A DNA stretch of 16,503 nt from Chryseobacterium sp. (GTDB lineage Bacteria; Bacteroidota; Bacteroidia; Flavobacteriales; Weeksellaceae), in contig QFQW01000083.1 in the NCBI GenBank assembly GCA_003248755.1, positions 1-16,503 of the forward strand, given 5' to 3'. A program made the position numbers and the translations under genes. Position 1 is the first letter of the stretch, and each line of letters opens with the position of its first letter. Below, one piece after another: positions 1 through 9,955 of this stretch. The notes beneath the pieces are model-generated. The model was not told the origin of the DNA, did no database searches, and was given only the letters and a program-made list of their open reading frames with translations.

Positions 1-1932
1 CAGAATAACACTTGGGATTTTGTGCCGTTTTTTCAGTCTGTAAAAGGTTATGGCGTTTTCTGGGATAACTATTCTCCGACTCAATTTACCGATAAACCGG
101 ACAAAACATCATTCTCATCGGAAGTTGGGGAAGGTGTCGATTATTATTTTATCTACGGAAAAAATGCGGATGGCGTAGTTGCCGGAATGAGAAATCTGAC
201 GGGAAATGTACCAATGATTCCTTTATGGACTTATGGTTACTGGCAGAGTAAAGAACGCTATAAAAGTCAGGATGAGCTTTTGGATGTCGTTAAAAAATAC
301 CGTGATTTAAAAGTTCCTTTAGACGGAATTATTCAGGATTGGCAGTATTGGGGAAATAATTATCAATGGAATGCGATGGATTTCATCAGCCCCGATTTTC
401 CCGATGCAAAAAAAATGATTCAGGATATTCACGATATGAATGCACATCTTTCCGTTTCCATCTGGTCGTCTTTCGGACCGATGACAAATCCGTACCGTGA
501 AATGGATAAAAAGGGAATGCTCTTCAATTTCAAAACCTGGCCAGAATCTGGTCTGGAAGTCTGGCCTCCTGATATGAATTATCCTTCCGGAGTCCGTGTT
601 TACGATGCTTACAATCCCGAAGCCAGAAATATTTACTGGAAATATCTGAACAAAGGCGTTTTCAGCCTAGGCGTCGATACCTGGTGGATGGATTCTACGG
701 AACCTGACCATCTCAGCCAAAAACCGGAAGATTTAGATACCCAAACATACCTCGGTTCATTCCGAAAAGTGAGAAATACATATCCGCTGATGACAGTTGG
801 TGGCGTTTACGACCATCAGCGTGAAACCACGAGCGACAAAAGAGTTTTTATTTTGACGCGTTCAGCTTTTGCAGGACAGCAAAGATACGCAGCTAATACT
901 TGGTCGGGCGATGTCAACTCTTCGTGGGAATCTTTGCGCAATCAGGTTCCGGCAGGTTTAAATTTCAGCCTGACTGGAAATCCGAATTTCAACTCTGATA
1001 TCGGCGGTTTCTTTGCCGGTGTTTATAAAAGAAACGGAGGCACCAAAAATCCGATGTTTCAGGAATTGTATGTTCGTTGGCTGCAATACGGAACTTTCAC
1101 ACCTATGATGCGTTCGCACGGAACCGATGTTCCGAGGGAAATTTACCAATTTGGAAAAAAAGGTGATGTGGTTTATGATATTATCGAGAAATTCATCAGG
1201 TTGCGTTACAATATGTTGCCGTACATTTATTCGACCTCGTGGGATGTTTCTAAAAATAATTCGAGTTTTTTGAGAGCTTTGTCGATGGATTTTTCATCAG
1301 ACAAAAAAGCTTGGGATATAAATAATGAATATCTGTTCGGAAAATCATTCCTAGTAGCACCAATTCTCAATCCTCAATACACACCTGAAAAATTCATTAA
1401 AACCGATGAAAATGAAGGCTGGAATAAAACCGATGCTACCAAAAAAGAAAATTCGCTTTCCAATATAGATTTTACACAAAATAAAACCGTTAAAGTTTAC
1501 CTTCCCGCAGGTTCAGACTGGTTTGATTTCTGGACGAATGAAAAATACAAAGGCGGTCAGGAAATTGAAAAATCCGTTAATCTTCAAAGCATTCCATTAT
1601 ATGTTAAAGCGGGAAGTATTATTCCGTTCGGCCCAGATGTACAATATGCTACAGAGAAAAAATGGGATAACCTTACCGTAAAAATCTATCCGGGAACTGA
1701 CGCAGATTTTATCTTATACGAAGACGAATTCGATAATTACAATTACGAAAAAGGAAATTACAGCGAAACCCCTTTCCATTGGAACGAAAAATCAAAAACC
1801 TTGACGATAGATTCCCGAAAAGGAAATTTTAAAGGTATGATTGAAAAACGGACTTTCAATGTAATTCTTCCTGATGGACAGCAGAAATCGGTGAATTATT
1901 CCGGAAAAAAGATAAATATAAGTTTAAAGTAA
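1..1932 (+). CDS. GH31 alpha-xylosidase / alpha-glucosidase family enzyme, 5' end cut by the window
   Basis: The reading frame is open from base 1, so the true start, signal peptide and much of the N-terminal beta-sandwich lie outside the window; 643 residues are visible. The first ones (VPFF, then KGYGVFWDNY) match the end of the GH31 N-terminal domain. The barrel follows with GYWQ and QDWQYW near residues 80-120. The presumed nucleophile is the Asp of WWMDSTEP (residue 231 from the window edge) and the acid/base is the Asp of WSGD (residue 304). A proximal beta-domain and a DUF5110-like C-terminal domain (LYEDEFDNYNYEKG) end the protein. Members of GH31 are retaining exo-enzymes that remove terminal alpha-xylosyl or alpha-glucosyl units. 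The QDWQYW/WWMD type and the hemicellulose context favour alpha-xylosidase, but this is inference. Unlike the second GH31 (7359-9944), there is no domain insert after the GYG(V/I)xW strand. A roughly 30-residue extra segment (YTPEKF to NIDF) precedes the C-terminal sandwich. The gap to the next gene is 16 bp. Confidence -1.
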   Translation, partial: QNNTWDFVPFFQSVKGYGVFWDNYSPTQFTDKPDKTSFSSEVGEGVDYYFIYGKNADGVVAGMRNLTGNVPMIPLWTYGYWQSKERYKSQDELLDVVKKYRDLKVPLDGIIQDWQYWGNNYQWNAMDFISPDFPDAKKMIQDIHDMNAHLSVSIWSSFGPMTNPYREMDKKGMLFNFKTWPESGLEVWPPDMNYPSGVRVYDAYNPEARNIYWKYLNKGVFSLGVDTWWMDSTEPDHLSQKPEDLDTQTYLGSFRKVRNTYPLMTVGGVYDHQRETTSDKRVFILTRSAFAGQQRYAANTWSGDVNSSWESLRNQVPAGLNFSLTGNPNFNSDIGGFFAGVYKRNGGTKNPMFQELYVRWLQYGTFTPMMRSHGTDVPREIYQFGKKGDVVYDIIEKFIRLRYNMLPYIYSTSWDVSKNNSSFLRALSMDFSSDKKAWDINNEYLFGKSFLVAPILNPQYTPEKFIKTDENEGWNKTDATKKENSLSNIDFTQNKTVKVYLPAGSDWFDFWTNEKYKGGQEIEKSVNLQSIPLYVKAGSIIPFGPDVQYATEKKWDNLTVKIYPGTDADFILYEDEFDNYNYEKGNYSETPFHWNEKSKTLTIDSRKGNFKGMIEKRTFNVILPDGQQKSVNYSGKKINISLK

Positions 1933-1948
1933 AATTAAAATATTGATT

Positions 1949-3316
1949 ATGAGGTGTTTAAGTTTAATGGCAATTTTAGGATTTTTTCAGATTTCCTTCG
2001 CTCAAAACCCCATTATCCAAACCAAGTACACTGCAGACCCTGCACCGATGGTTTATAAGGATACGGTTTATCTTTACACAAGCCACGATGAAGATGATGC
2101 TTTCGGATTTAAAATGAAAGACTGGTTACTGTACACTTCCACAGATATGGTCAATTGGACAGACCACGGTGTAGTGGCTTCTCTTAAAGATTTTAAATGG
2201 GTAAATACCGACAACGGTGCCTGGGCGCCACAGGTTGTTGAAAGAAAAGGAAAATTCTATATGTATTGTCCAATGCCCAACAATATGGGTATTGGCGTTT
2301 TGGTGGCGGACAGTCCGTATGGTCCTTTTACCGATCCTATTGGCAAGCCTTTAATAAAAAATTCTCTGGATGACATTGATCCCACCGTTTTAATTGACGA
2401 CGACGGGCAGGCTTATCTGTACTGGGGAAATCCGAATCTTTGGTATGCTAAACTCAACGAAGATATGATATCTCTTGCCGGACCAATTACCAAAGACCCT
2501 TCGTTTGCGAAGGTCAAAGACCAGCCAGATCCTTTCAAATATCAGGAGGGACCTTGGGCCTGGAAACGAAACGGAATCTACTATATGGCTTACGCTTCTA
2601 AATGTTGTCCGGAAGGGATTGGTTATGCAATGGCAAAATCACCTACCGGCCTTTGGAATTATGGAGGTGTAATAATGGATGGCGACCAGAGATCTAGCGG
2701 TAATCATCCCGGTATTATAGACTTCAAAGGCAAATCTTATGTTTTCGGATTCAATCATATGCTTAGAATGCAGACCATGAGCAAGCATTACGAACGCCGG
2801 TCTGTTAGTGTCACAGAAATTACCTACAATGCAGATGGGACCATTCAGAAGCTTCCTTTCTGGACTACGGATGGTGCAAAAAGAGTGGGTACTCTGGACC
2901 CTTATAAAAAAGTTGAAGCAGAAACGATGGCTTACAGCGAAGGTCTGAAAACAGAAATGGTCACAGAATGGGAACGCAATCAACCCTATAACAGAGGTGA
3001 AAAAATCACAGACCGCTTCATTGTTACCTCAATTAACAATGGTGATTATATTAAAATCCAAGGGGTAGATTTTTCCAAAGGCGTAAAATCTTTGGATGTA
3101 AATGTTGCTTCTCTCTATGGAGGGAAAATAGAAGTGCGTTCAGATGCTCTTAATGGGCCATTGCTGGGAGTTGTTAACGTTACAGGAAAAGGTGAGGGCG
3201 ACTTATATAAAACCATTAATACACCTCTGAAAAGTGTAAAAGGAATCCACGATTTATATTTTGTTTTTAAGGGGGAAAAAGACCTTTTCTATTTTGATTG
3301 GTGGAAATTTAATTAA
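1949..3316 (+). CDS. GH43 arabinofuranosidase/xylosidase-type enzyme with C-terminal CBM6
   Basis: 455 residues. I chose the ATG at 1949; a TTG two codons upstream (1943) is in frame but less likely. Residues 1-18 form a signal peptide ending SFA-Q. The five-bladed propeller shows the three GH43 acids: base Asp30 in TADPAPMV, pKa-modulating Asp144 in DDIDPTV, and acid Glu200 in QEGPW. From about residue 325 (VEAETMAYSEG) to FDWWKF at the end is a CBM6 beta-sandwich. The order GH43 then CBM6, with the junction pattern LDPYKKVEAET, recalls arabinoxylan arabinofuranohydrolases of the XynD type, so release of alpha-L-arabinofuranose is the likely activity; beta-xylosidase is possible. It differs from the two other GH43 genes here by a CC pair (ASKCCPEG) just after the acid Glu region and by a longer CBM6 N-terminal loop. 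It is 16 bp from the GH31 upstream and 17 bp from the GH27 downstream, consistent with one transcript. Confidence -1.
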   Translation: MRCLSLMAILGFFQISFAQNPIIQTKYTADPAPMVYKDTVYLYTSHDEDDAFGFKMKDWLLYTSTDMVNWTDHGVVASLKDFKWVNTDNGAWAPQVVERKGKFYMYCPMPNNMGIGVLVADSPYGPFTDPIGKPLIKNSLDDIDPTVLIDDDGQAYLYWGNPNLWYAKLNEDMISLAGPITKDPSFAKVKDQPDPFKYQEGPWAWKRNGIYYMAYASKCCPEGIGYAMAKSPTGLWNYGGVIMDGDQRSSGNHPGIIDFKGKSYVFGFNHMLRMQTMSKHYERRSVSVTEITYNADGTIQKLPFWTTDGAKRVGTLDPYKKVEAETMAYSEGLKTEMVTEWERNQPYNRGEKITDRFIVTSINNGDYIKIQGVDFSKGVKSLDVNVASLYGGKIEVRSDALNGPLLGVVNVTGKGEGDLYKTINTPLKSVKGIHDLYFVFKGEKDLFYFDWWKFN

Positions 3317-3333
3317 ATCCAAATTTTTAAATA

Positions 3334-5358
3334 ATGTTGAAGATGAAAATACTTTTAATTGCTGTAACATTTTTGCTGTCGGGAAATATCTCCAAGGCGC
3401 AGTCAACCGTTTGGTTAGACCAGTTGGATTTAAGCGTGGCAACACAGGGACACGGAAAACCCGGCATCAATACTTCGGTGGACGGAAAACCTTTGACAAT
3501 TGCCGGCGAAGTTTTCAAAAGAGGCTTCGGAACGCACGCCGAAAGTTCTTTGTTGATTAAATTAAATGGCAAAGTAAAAAGCTTTACCGCAATGGTGGGA
3601 CTGGATGATGAAATGAAAGGCCACGAGCCCGCAGTGGAATTCGAGATTTACGGCGACAACAAAAAGCTTTGGTCCAGCGGAATAATGCATTTGGGCGACA
3701 AAGCAAAGCCTGTTTCTGTTTCGCTGGAAGGTGTAAAACAATTAGAATTAGTCGTAACAGACGGCGGAAACGGACCGTATTATGACCACGCCGATTGGGC
3801 AGATGCCAAATTTGAAATAGCAGACGGTGCAAAACTGATAACATTTAATCCGATTTCATCAGTACCTTATATTTTGACACCAAAACCTGCGGCAACTCCA
3901 AAAATTAATTCAGCAGGCGTTTATGGCGTTCGTCCCGGCTCACCTTTTTTGTTCAGGGTTGCGGCAACGGGTGACAGACCGATGACTTTTACGGCAAAAA
4001 ATCTTCCGAAAGGTTTAACAATAGATTCACAAACTGGAATCATCACCGGAAAAATAGATACAAAAGGAACCTACGAAGTCCTTTTATCCGCTAAAAATGC
4101 AAAAGGCTCAGTTTCAAAAAAGTTAAGAATCGAAAGCGGAGACAAAATAGCTTTAACACCAACAATGGGATGGAACAGCTGGAACTGTTTCGGACACGAA
4201 GTTTCTGCCGATAAAGTAAAACGCGCTGCCGATGCTTTGGTCAAATCAGAATTGGTAAACCACGGCTGGAATTATATTAATATCGATGATTCGTGGCAAT
4301 TTAACAGAGACGGAAAAGACCCGTCTTTCAAAGGTAAAATGCGTGATGAAAACGGTTATATTCTGACCAATTCAAAATTTCCGGATATGAAGGAATTAAC
4401 CGATTACTTTCATTCAAAAGGTCTGAAAGCAGGAATTTATTCCTCTCCCGGACCTTGGACTTGCGGCGGTTGCGCAGGAAGCTACGGCTACGAAAAGCAA
4501 GATGCAGAAAGCTACGCTAAATGGGGAATCGATTATCTGAAATACGATTGGTGCAGTTACGGAGGTGTGATTGATGGTTTGCCCGATAATGACCCAAACA
4601 AAGTTTCTTCACTCAATTTTCAGGGTGGAGGAGATTTGGATAAAGGCGTAAAGCCATTTAAATTAATGGGAGATTTATTAAAAAATCAGCCTCGTGATAT
4701 TGTGTATAATCTTTGTCAATACGGCATGGGCGATGTCTGGAAATGGGGAAATGATGCGGATGCGCAATCTTGGCGAACGACCAATGACATCACCGATACC
4801 TGGGCAAGTGTTAAAAATATTGCTTTGGCTCAGGATAAAGCCGCGCCCTACGCAAAACCCGGCAACTGGAACGACCCGGATATGTTGGTGGTAGGTGTCG
4901 TAGGTTGGGGAAATCCGCACCAGAGCCGATTGAAACCGGACGAACAATATCTGCATATCAGTCTTTGGAGCATATTTTCAGCACCATTACTTATTGGTTG
5001 CGACCTTGAGAAACTGGATTATTTTACTTTAAATCTTTTAACGAATGATGAAGTGATTGCCGTAAATCAGGATGCTCTGGGAAAACAGGGCGTTTGTCTG
5101 CAGACCATTGGCGAATTGAAAATTTACGTAAAAGACCTTGAAGACGGCGGAAAAGCGGTGGCTTTTGCCAATTTTGGAAGGGAAAAAGTGAATATGTCTT
5201 ACAAAGATTTCAAGAAGCTTGGGATTTCCGGTCGCCAAACCGTAAGAGATATCTGGAGACAGAAGGATATTGCAAAAATCAATACAACGAATCAGGCATT
5301 ATCACTGGATATTCCGGCGCACGGTGTGGCTTATTATAAGTTAAGTCCTGGTAAATAA
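3334..5358 (+). CDS. Multidomain GH27 alpha-galactosidase (NPCBM - Ig-like - GH27)
   Basis: 674 residues; the ATG at 3343 (MKILLIAV) is an alternative start with the same signal peptide, which ends SKA-Q. Residues about 24-165 resemble an NPCBM galactose-binding module (FKRGFGTHAESS, DHADWADAKFE). Residues about 183-272 resemble a putative Ig domain (LPKGLTID, TGIITGKID). The GH27 barrel begins at TPTMGWNSWN (residue 275). The nucleophile is Asp405 in LKYDWC and the acid/base is Asp516 in WNDPDM; a small C-terminal beta-domain follows. GH27 enzymes are retaining and release terminal alpha-D-galactose, or less often beta-L-arabinopyranose. The DD pair at 318-319 (NIDDSW) keeps the Asp that reads the galactose C6 hydroxyl; the arabinopyranosidase studied in Geobacillus has Ile there. 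I therefore favour alpha-galactosidase. This gene occupies the third place of the first GH31-GH43-X-GH97 set, where the second set has another GH43. Confidence -1.
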   Translation: MLKMKILLIAVTFLLSGNISKAQSTVWLDQLDLSVATQGHGKPGINTSVDGKPLTIAGEVFKRGFGTHAESSLLIKLNGKVKSFTAMVGLDDEMKGHEPAVEFEIYGDNKKLWSSGIMHLGDKAKPVSVSLEGVKQLELVVTDGGNGPYYDHADWADAKFEIADGAKLITFNPISSVPYILTPKPAATPKINSAGVYGVRPGSPFLFRVAATGDRPMTFTAKNLPKGLTIDSQTGIITGKIDTKGTYEVLLSAKNAKGSVSKKLRIESGDKIALTPTMGWNSWNCFGHEVSADKVKRAADALVKSELVNHGWNYINIDDSWQFNRDGKDPSFKGKMRDENGYILTNSKFPDMKELTDYFHSKGLKAGIYSSPGPWTCGGCAGSYGYEKQDAESYAKWGIDYLKYDWCSYGGVIDGLPDNDPNKVSSLNFQGGGDLDKGVKPFKLMGDLLKNQPRDIVYNLCQYGMGDVWKWGNDADAQSWRTTNDITDTWASVKNIALAQDKAAPYAKPGNWNDPDMLVVGVVGWGNPHQSRLKPDEQYLHISLWSIFSAPLLIGCDLEKLDYFTLNLLTNDEVIAVNQDALGKQGVCLQTIGELKIYVKDLEDGGKAVAFANFGREKVNMSYKDFKKLGISGRQTVRDIWRQKDIAKINTTNQALSLDIPAHGVAYYKLSPGK

Positions 5359-5392
5359 AACAGATTCGTTTAGGGAAATCAGAAAAATAAAA

Positions 5393-7351
5393 ATGAATAT
5401 CGTCAAAAATCATATCATCATCAATATATTCTCAAAAGCAATTTTGATGATGATTTTGCTGTATTCTTTTATGACCGTTTCAGCCCAGAATTTAAAGGTT
5501 AAATCGCCCAACGGAAAGATTTCAGTTCATGTTTTTAATGAAAATAATTTCGATAACGGAAAATGGTCATTAAAGGTAAATTACTTTAATGATGGTAGAA
5601 TTATAGAAGCTATTTCATCAATAGATTTGGGATTGATTCTTTCTGATGGTATTTCTTTTACGGATATAAAATTTCTGAAATCTTCAAAACCGTTATTAAT
5701 AAAAGAAAACTATACAATGCCTCACGGGAAATCTTCCCAAAGACATAATACGGGAAATGAAGTTGTTTTTACATTCGAAAACAAAGAAAAGAAAAAACTG
5801 GATGTGATTATCCGTGTTTATAATGACGGGATTGCTTTCAGATATTCGTTGTCAGGAAAGGGAAATTTTACGATGCAGGATGAATTGACTTCTTATTCTA
5901 TCAATCAGGAAACTACTCGCTGGACAGAAAAATGGAATCCTGCGAACGAGGGGCTTTATTCTTCAATGGTTGGCGAAAAAATTCAGCAGGAAGAGTGGTG
6001 TTATCCTGCCTTGTTTCAGACAAAAGATAATAATTGCTGGTTTTTGCTTCACGAATCGGCTGTTGATGGCAGTTATTTCGGGTCTAAACTGAGCAATAAA
6101 GAGGATAAAAATAAATATAAAATCACCTTCCCCGACCCAAAAGACGGACGAGGAAAAGGAGAATCATTGCCCAAAATTTCATTGCCTTGGAAATCGCCTT
6201 GGAGAGCGATTATCGTTGGAAATCTCAATGATATTGTGGCTTCTACGTTAGTTGATGATGTTGCGCCGCCTTCCGTGATAAAAAATACGGATTGGATAAA
6301 ACCGGGCGCAGTTTCCTGGAATTATTGGTCGAGTAATCACGGAACCAAAGACTTTAAAACGGTTTGCGAATTTGCAGATTTGGCTGTTGCGATGGATTGG
6401 CCTTATACTTTACTGGATTGGGAATGGGATTCGATGGGAAATGGCGGAAATCTGGAAGATGCCTTGAAATACATTCATTCCAAAGGAAAAAAACCGTTGA
6501 TGTGGTATAATTCGGGTGGCGACCATACGTGGGTTGCTTCTACGCCGAAAGACAGAATGTTAACGCACGAAAACCGTGTGGAAGAGTTTACTAAGCTCAA
6601 AAAATTAGGCGTTGCAGGGGTAAAAGTCGATTTCTTTGAAAGCGAGAAGCAGAATATGATTCAATATTATCTGGACATTCTGGAAGATGCTGCCCAATTT
6701 GAAATGATGGTTTATTTCCACGGCTGTCTGGTTCCGAGAGGGTGGTCGAGAACTTATCCGAATTTAATGACTTACGAAGCCGTTCGTGGTGCAGAATGGT
6801 ACAACAACGGCCCTGAATTTACTGCAACTGCGCCTGTTCATAATACGATTCTCCCTTTTACTAGAAATGTGGTTGGTTCTATGGATTATACGCCGGTCAC
6901 TTTTACCAATTCACAGTTTCCGCATCTGACTTCTTATGGTCACGAGCTGGCTTTAAGTGTGGTATTTGAATCTGCATTGCAACATTTTGCCGACCGACCG
7001 GAAGGTTATTACGAATTGCCGGATGAGCCGAAGAAATTTTTAAGAGAAGTTCCGACCAATTGGGATGAAACCCGTCTTTTACAAGGGTTTCCGGGAAAAG
7101 ATATTGTAATGGCAAGAAGAAAGAATAATGTATGGTATGTCGGAGGAATCAACGGGGAAAATATTGAAAAAAACATCAACATTAAATTTGATTTTTTAGA
7201 TAAACATAACAAGTACAAATTGAGATTAATAAAAGACGGAAAACACGACAAACAGCTTGTAACAGATGATTCTGTGATAGAATGTACAGATTCTGTTGAC
7301 GTGAAAATTTTAAGAAGAGGCGGTTTTGTAGCAGTAATTTCTCCATTGTAA
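5393..7351 (+). CDS. GH97 retaining-type alpha-galactosidase / beta-L-arabinopyranosidase family enzyme
   Basis: 652 residues. A long signal peptide has a hydrophobic core ending TVSA-Q near residue 31. The three GH97 parts are visible: an N-terminal beta-sandwich (about 33-290, starting SPNGKISV), a barrel (from WNYWSS near 303) and a C-terminal beta-domain from about 551. In GVKVDFF, Asp413 sits where retaining GH97 enzymes such as the Bacteroides alpha-galactosidase carry their nucleophile; inverting SusB-type alpha-glucosidases lack it (family knowledge from memory). Glu462 in YEAVRG is a conserved active-site candidate. This points to alpha-galactosidase, with beta-L-arabinopyranosidase as an alternative because bifunctional GH97 enzymes are known. 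The strand LLDWEWD differs from LIDALWD in the other GH97 of the window, so the two may not share a substrate. It lies 34 bp after the GH27 and 7 bp before the next GH31, and is probably cotranscribed. Confidence -1.
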   Translation: MNIVKNHIIINIFSKAILMMILLYSFMTVSAQNLKVKSPNGKISVHVFNENNFDNGKWSLKVNYFNDGRIIEAISSIDLGLILSDGISFTDIKFLKSSKPLLIKENYTMPHGKSSQRHNTGNEVVFTFENKEKKKLDVIIRVYNDGIAFRYSLSGKGNFTMQDELTSYSINQETTRWTEKWNPANEGLYSSMVGEKIQQEEWCYPALFQTKDNNCWFLLHESAVDGSYFGSKLSNKEDKNKYKITFPDPKDGRGKGESLPKISLPWKSPWRAIIVGNLNDIVASTLVDDVAPPSVIKNTDWIKPGAVSWNYWSSNHGTKDFKTVCEFADLAVAMDWPYTLLDWEWDSMGNGGNLEDALKYIHSKGKKPLMWYNSGGDHTWVASTPKDRMLTHENRVEEFTKLKKLGVAGVKVDFFESEKQNMIQYYLDILEDAAQFEMMVYFHGCLVPRGWSRTYPNLMTYEAVRGAEWYNNGPEFTATAPVHNTILPFTRNVVGSMDYTPVTFTNSQFPHLTSYGHELALSVVFESALQHFADRPEGYYELPDEPKKFLREVPTNWDETRLLQGFPGKDIVMARRKNNVWYVGGINGENIEKNINIKFDFLDKHNKYKLRLIKDGKHDKQLVTDDSVIECTDSVDVKILRRGGFVAVISPL

Positions 7352-7358
7352 AAGTTTA

Positions 7359-9944
7359 ATGATGAGATTTAAAATAATAACATATTGGCTCACTGTTCTT
7401 CCCATTTTAATTTTTGGGCAGCACTACGTGTCTTATAGTAAGAATGCTGAAGAGGTTTCTGTAAAACTTTCTGACGGATATTTAGTCTTAAGACCAATGA
7501 ACGAAAATGCAGTAAGAATACAGTTTATAAAAGAGATAAAACCGGAAGAAAATCAGTTTGTTTTTGTCAATGAAAATAGTTCTTCAGATTTTAAATTGGA
7601 AGAAAATGCTTCTTCTTTAAAACTAAAAACTAAAAATTATGCTGTTTTATTCAATAAAAAAACGGCTCAGCTTAGCTTTCTGGATGGCAATGGTAAAGTC
7701 TTACTTTCAGAAGCTGTAAATAGCCGAAAACTGATAGAAAGTACTGTCTCTTCACAGCCCTGTTATATTGCGGAGCAAAGTTTTATCACTGATAAAGATG
7801 AGCAACTTTTGGGATTAGGACAGTTTCAGGATGGTCATTACAATTTGAAAAATATCAGTAGGAAACTGATTCAGGTTAACAGCCAGATTGCTTTGCCTTT
7901 TTTATACTCTTCAAAAGGATACGGAATTTTGTGGAATCAGTTTGGATTAACCTGGTATAATCCGGCAGACCAATCGGTTCCTTTAGAAAAAGAAGCCGTT
8001 ACTAATGGTGGGGAGAGAGAAGTCACAGGTACTTCAGGAACCGTAAAAGTTTCCCAGCAACAAGCCTTGCATACAGGTAAGATTTTAATTGAAAAAAATG
8101 GAGAATATACTTTTATGCTGGATTTGGGGAACATGGATAACCGTCATTTTCTTACCATTGACGGAAAACCTGTAATCGACCAGTCCAACCTTTGGCTTCC
8201 TCCGGCTGTGAGTACTAAAGTTTTTCTTACAAAAGGCGAACATCATTTCCAGGTGGTTTGTAAAGCGACCAATATGCCTTCATTACAATATAAATTGGCG
8301 GAAGACATCACTACATTCCGTTCACCGCACAGCAAGTCATTAGATTATATTTTGTTTGCAGGAAATAATGCAGATGAGGTTATTTCGTCTTACCGGGAAA
8401 TCACGGGTAAAGTGCCGATGTTGCCCAAATGGGCTTTCGGATATTGGCAATGCAGAGAGCGGTATACTTCTGCAGAACACTTGGTAAAGACCGTAGAGGA
8501 ATTTAGAAAGCGTAATTTGCCCGTAGATATCATTGTTCAAGATTGGCAGTATTGGGGGAAATATGGTTGGGGCGTACCTAAATTCGATGAGCAGAATTAT
8601 CCTGAGCCCGAAAAATTTATTGAAAGATTGCATCAGCTTCATTCCAGATTTTCGTTATCCGTTTGGGAAAACTTAGATAAAAAATCTGAGGTCGCCAAAG
8701 ATTATGATGGCCTGTACATCCCGGACAGTCCGTGGATTGATATTTTTAATCCGAAAACACAAAAAACACATTGGAATGCCTTAAACAAAAATCTATTTCA
8801 GAATGGAGTGGATTCCTGGTGGATGGATGCTACGGAACCGGAAAATGATGCATTGGTCGGCAAAAATACTTTCTTTGGAATTGGTGAATTTTACAGATTG
8901 ACCTATCCGTTTTTCGTAAGCAAAGCGGTTTACGAAGGGCAGAGAGCAACTAATCCTGATAAAAGGGTAGTCATTTTAACCAGGTCAGCATTTCCCGGGC
9001 AACAGCGGTTCGGAACTATCAATTGGTCCGGTGATATTGGCTGGGATTGGGATGCTTACAGAAGGCAAATTGTGGCTGGATTGAATTATTCCATCTCCGG
9101 AATGCCTTATTGGACAACCGATATTGGAGGATTTTTCCGTCCCGGTTCTTCCCAATATTCTGACCCAAAATACCACGATATTTTGATGAGATGGTTCCAG
9201 TGGGGTGTTTTTAGTCCGATTTTCAGGATGCACGGTTATCAAACTGAAACAGAACCTTGGAAATATGGCGAAAAAGTGGAAAGCAATATGCGCAATTTGA
9301 TGAATCTTAGATACCGATTATTGCCTTATATCTATTCTCAATCCTGGGAAATTTCAGAAAATAATTCTACCATTATGAGGCCAATGATAATGGATTTTCA
9401 CGAGGATAAAAAAGCTATTGAACAGTCTTATCAGTATATGTTTGGGAAATCTATACTGGTTGCTCCTGTTATTAAACCAAATATTGAAAATTGGGAGGTT
9501 TATCTTCCTCAAGGTTATTCTTGGTATGATTTCTACACCAACCAAAAAAATAATGGAGGAAAAACTGTTTTAGCTGATGCTTCACATAATAAGATTCCGC
9601 TTTTTATAAAATCTGGCTCAATAGTACCTGTTGGTGAAGTAATGCAATATGTTTCGGAAAAATCTAATGAGGAACTTACCATAAAAGTATATGCGGGCAA
9701 TGATGGAAATTTTACACTCTATGAAGATGAAGGCGATAATTATAACTACGAAAAAGGAAAATACACGCTGATTCCTTTCAAATGGAATGATAAAGCAAGA
9801 AAATTACTGATTGATAAACGTGTAGGAACTTACACAGGACAAAACAACCACAGGATTTTTAATCTGGAAATGATAGGAATCAATAAGGAAGTTATCACTC
9901 GAAAAGTCTCTTATGAAGGGAATGAACTTACCATTCAATTTTAA
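7359..9944 (+). CDS. GH31 alpha-xylosidase-like enzyme with PA14-like insert
   Basis: 861 residues; the start is one of two adjacent ATGs (7359, 7362), 7 bp after the GH97 stop. The signal peptide ends IFG-Q near residue 21. The N-terminal galactose-mutarotase-like sandwich runs to GYGILWNQ. An insert of about 100 residues (218-318) then resembles a shortened PA14 module: it has NGEYTF, the FLTIDGKPVID hairpin and FLTKGEHHFQV, but the first PA14 strands and the usual WTG motif are not evident. The barrel follows with GYWQ, QDWQYW, nucleophile Asp490 in WWMDATEP and acid/base Asp559 in WSGD; the protein closes with a DUF5110-like domain (LYEDEGDNYNYEKG). GH31 alpha-xylosidases that act on xyloglucan oligosaccharides, such as Cellvibrio Xyl31A, carry a PA14 insert at this site that helps grip longer substrates, so alpha-xylosidase is favoured. 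Its catalytic part is clearly related to, but far from identical with, the GH31 at 1-1932. Confidence -1.
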   Translation: MMRFKIITYWLTVLPILIFGQHYVSYSKNAEEVSVKLSDGYLVLRPMNENAVRIQFIKEIKPEENQFVFVNENSSSDFKLEENASSLKLKTKNYAVLFNKKTAQLSFLDGNGKVLLSEAVNSRKLIESTVSSQPCYIAEQSFITDKDEQLLGLGQFQDGHYNLKNISRKLIQVNSQIALPFLYSSKGYGILWNQFGLTWYNPADQSVPLEKEAVTNGGEREVTGTSGTVKVSQQQALHTGKILIEKNGEYTFMLDLGNMDNRHFLTIDGKPVIDQSNLWLPPAVSTKVFLTKGEHHFQVVCKATNMPSLQYKLAEDITTFRSPHSKSLDYILFAGNNADEVISSYREITGKVPMLPKWAFGYWQCRERYTSAEHLVKTVEEFRKRNLPVDIIVQDWQYWGKYGWGVPKFDEQNYPEPEKFIERLHQLHSRFSLSVWENLDKKSEVAKDYDGLYIPDSPWIDIFNPKTQKTHWNALNKNLFQNGVDSWWMDATEPENDALVGKNTFFGIGEFYRLTYPFFVSKAVYEGQRATNPDKRVVILTRSAFPGQQRFGTINWSGDIGWDWDAYRRQIVAGLNYSISGMPYWTTDIGGFFRPGSSQYSDPKYHDILMRWFQWGVFSPIFRMHGYQTETEPWKYGEKVESNMRNLMNLRYRLLPYIYSQSWEISENNSTIMRPMIMDFHEDKKAIEQSYQYMFGKSILVAPVIKPNIENWEVYLPQGYSWYDFYTNQKNNGGKTVLADASHNKIPLFIKSGSIVPVGEVMQYVSEKSNEELTIKVYAGNDGNFTLYEDEGDNYNYEKGKYTLIPFKWNDKARKLLIDKRVGTYTGQNNHRIFNLEMIGINKEVITRKVSYEGNELTIQF

Positions 9945-9955
9945 ATGAAAAGGAT

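Noticed and set aside
3261..3560. A 99-codon plus-strand frame bridging the GH43 end and the GH27 start
   Set aside because: It overlaps the coding sequence of both neighbours in another frame, is basic with low-complexity composition, and shows no family motif.
5393..7351. SusB-like starch alpha-glucosidase as the function of the GH97 genes
   Set aside because: Both GH97 proteins carry the Asp (VDFF) typical of the retaining branch, and no other starch-utilisation gene is present.
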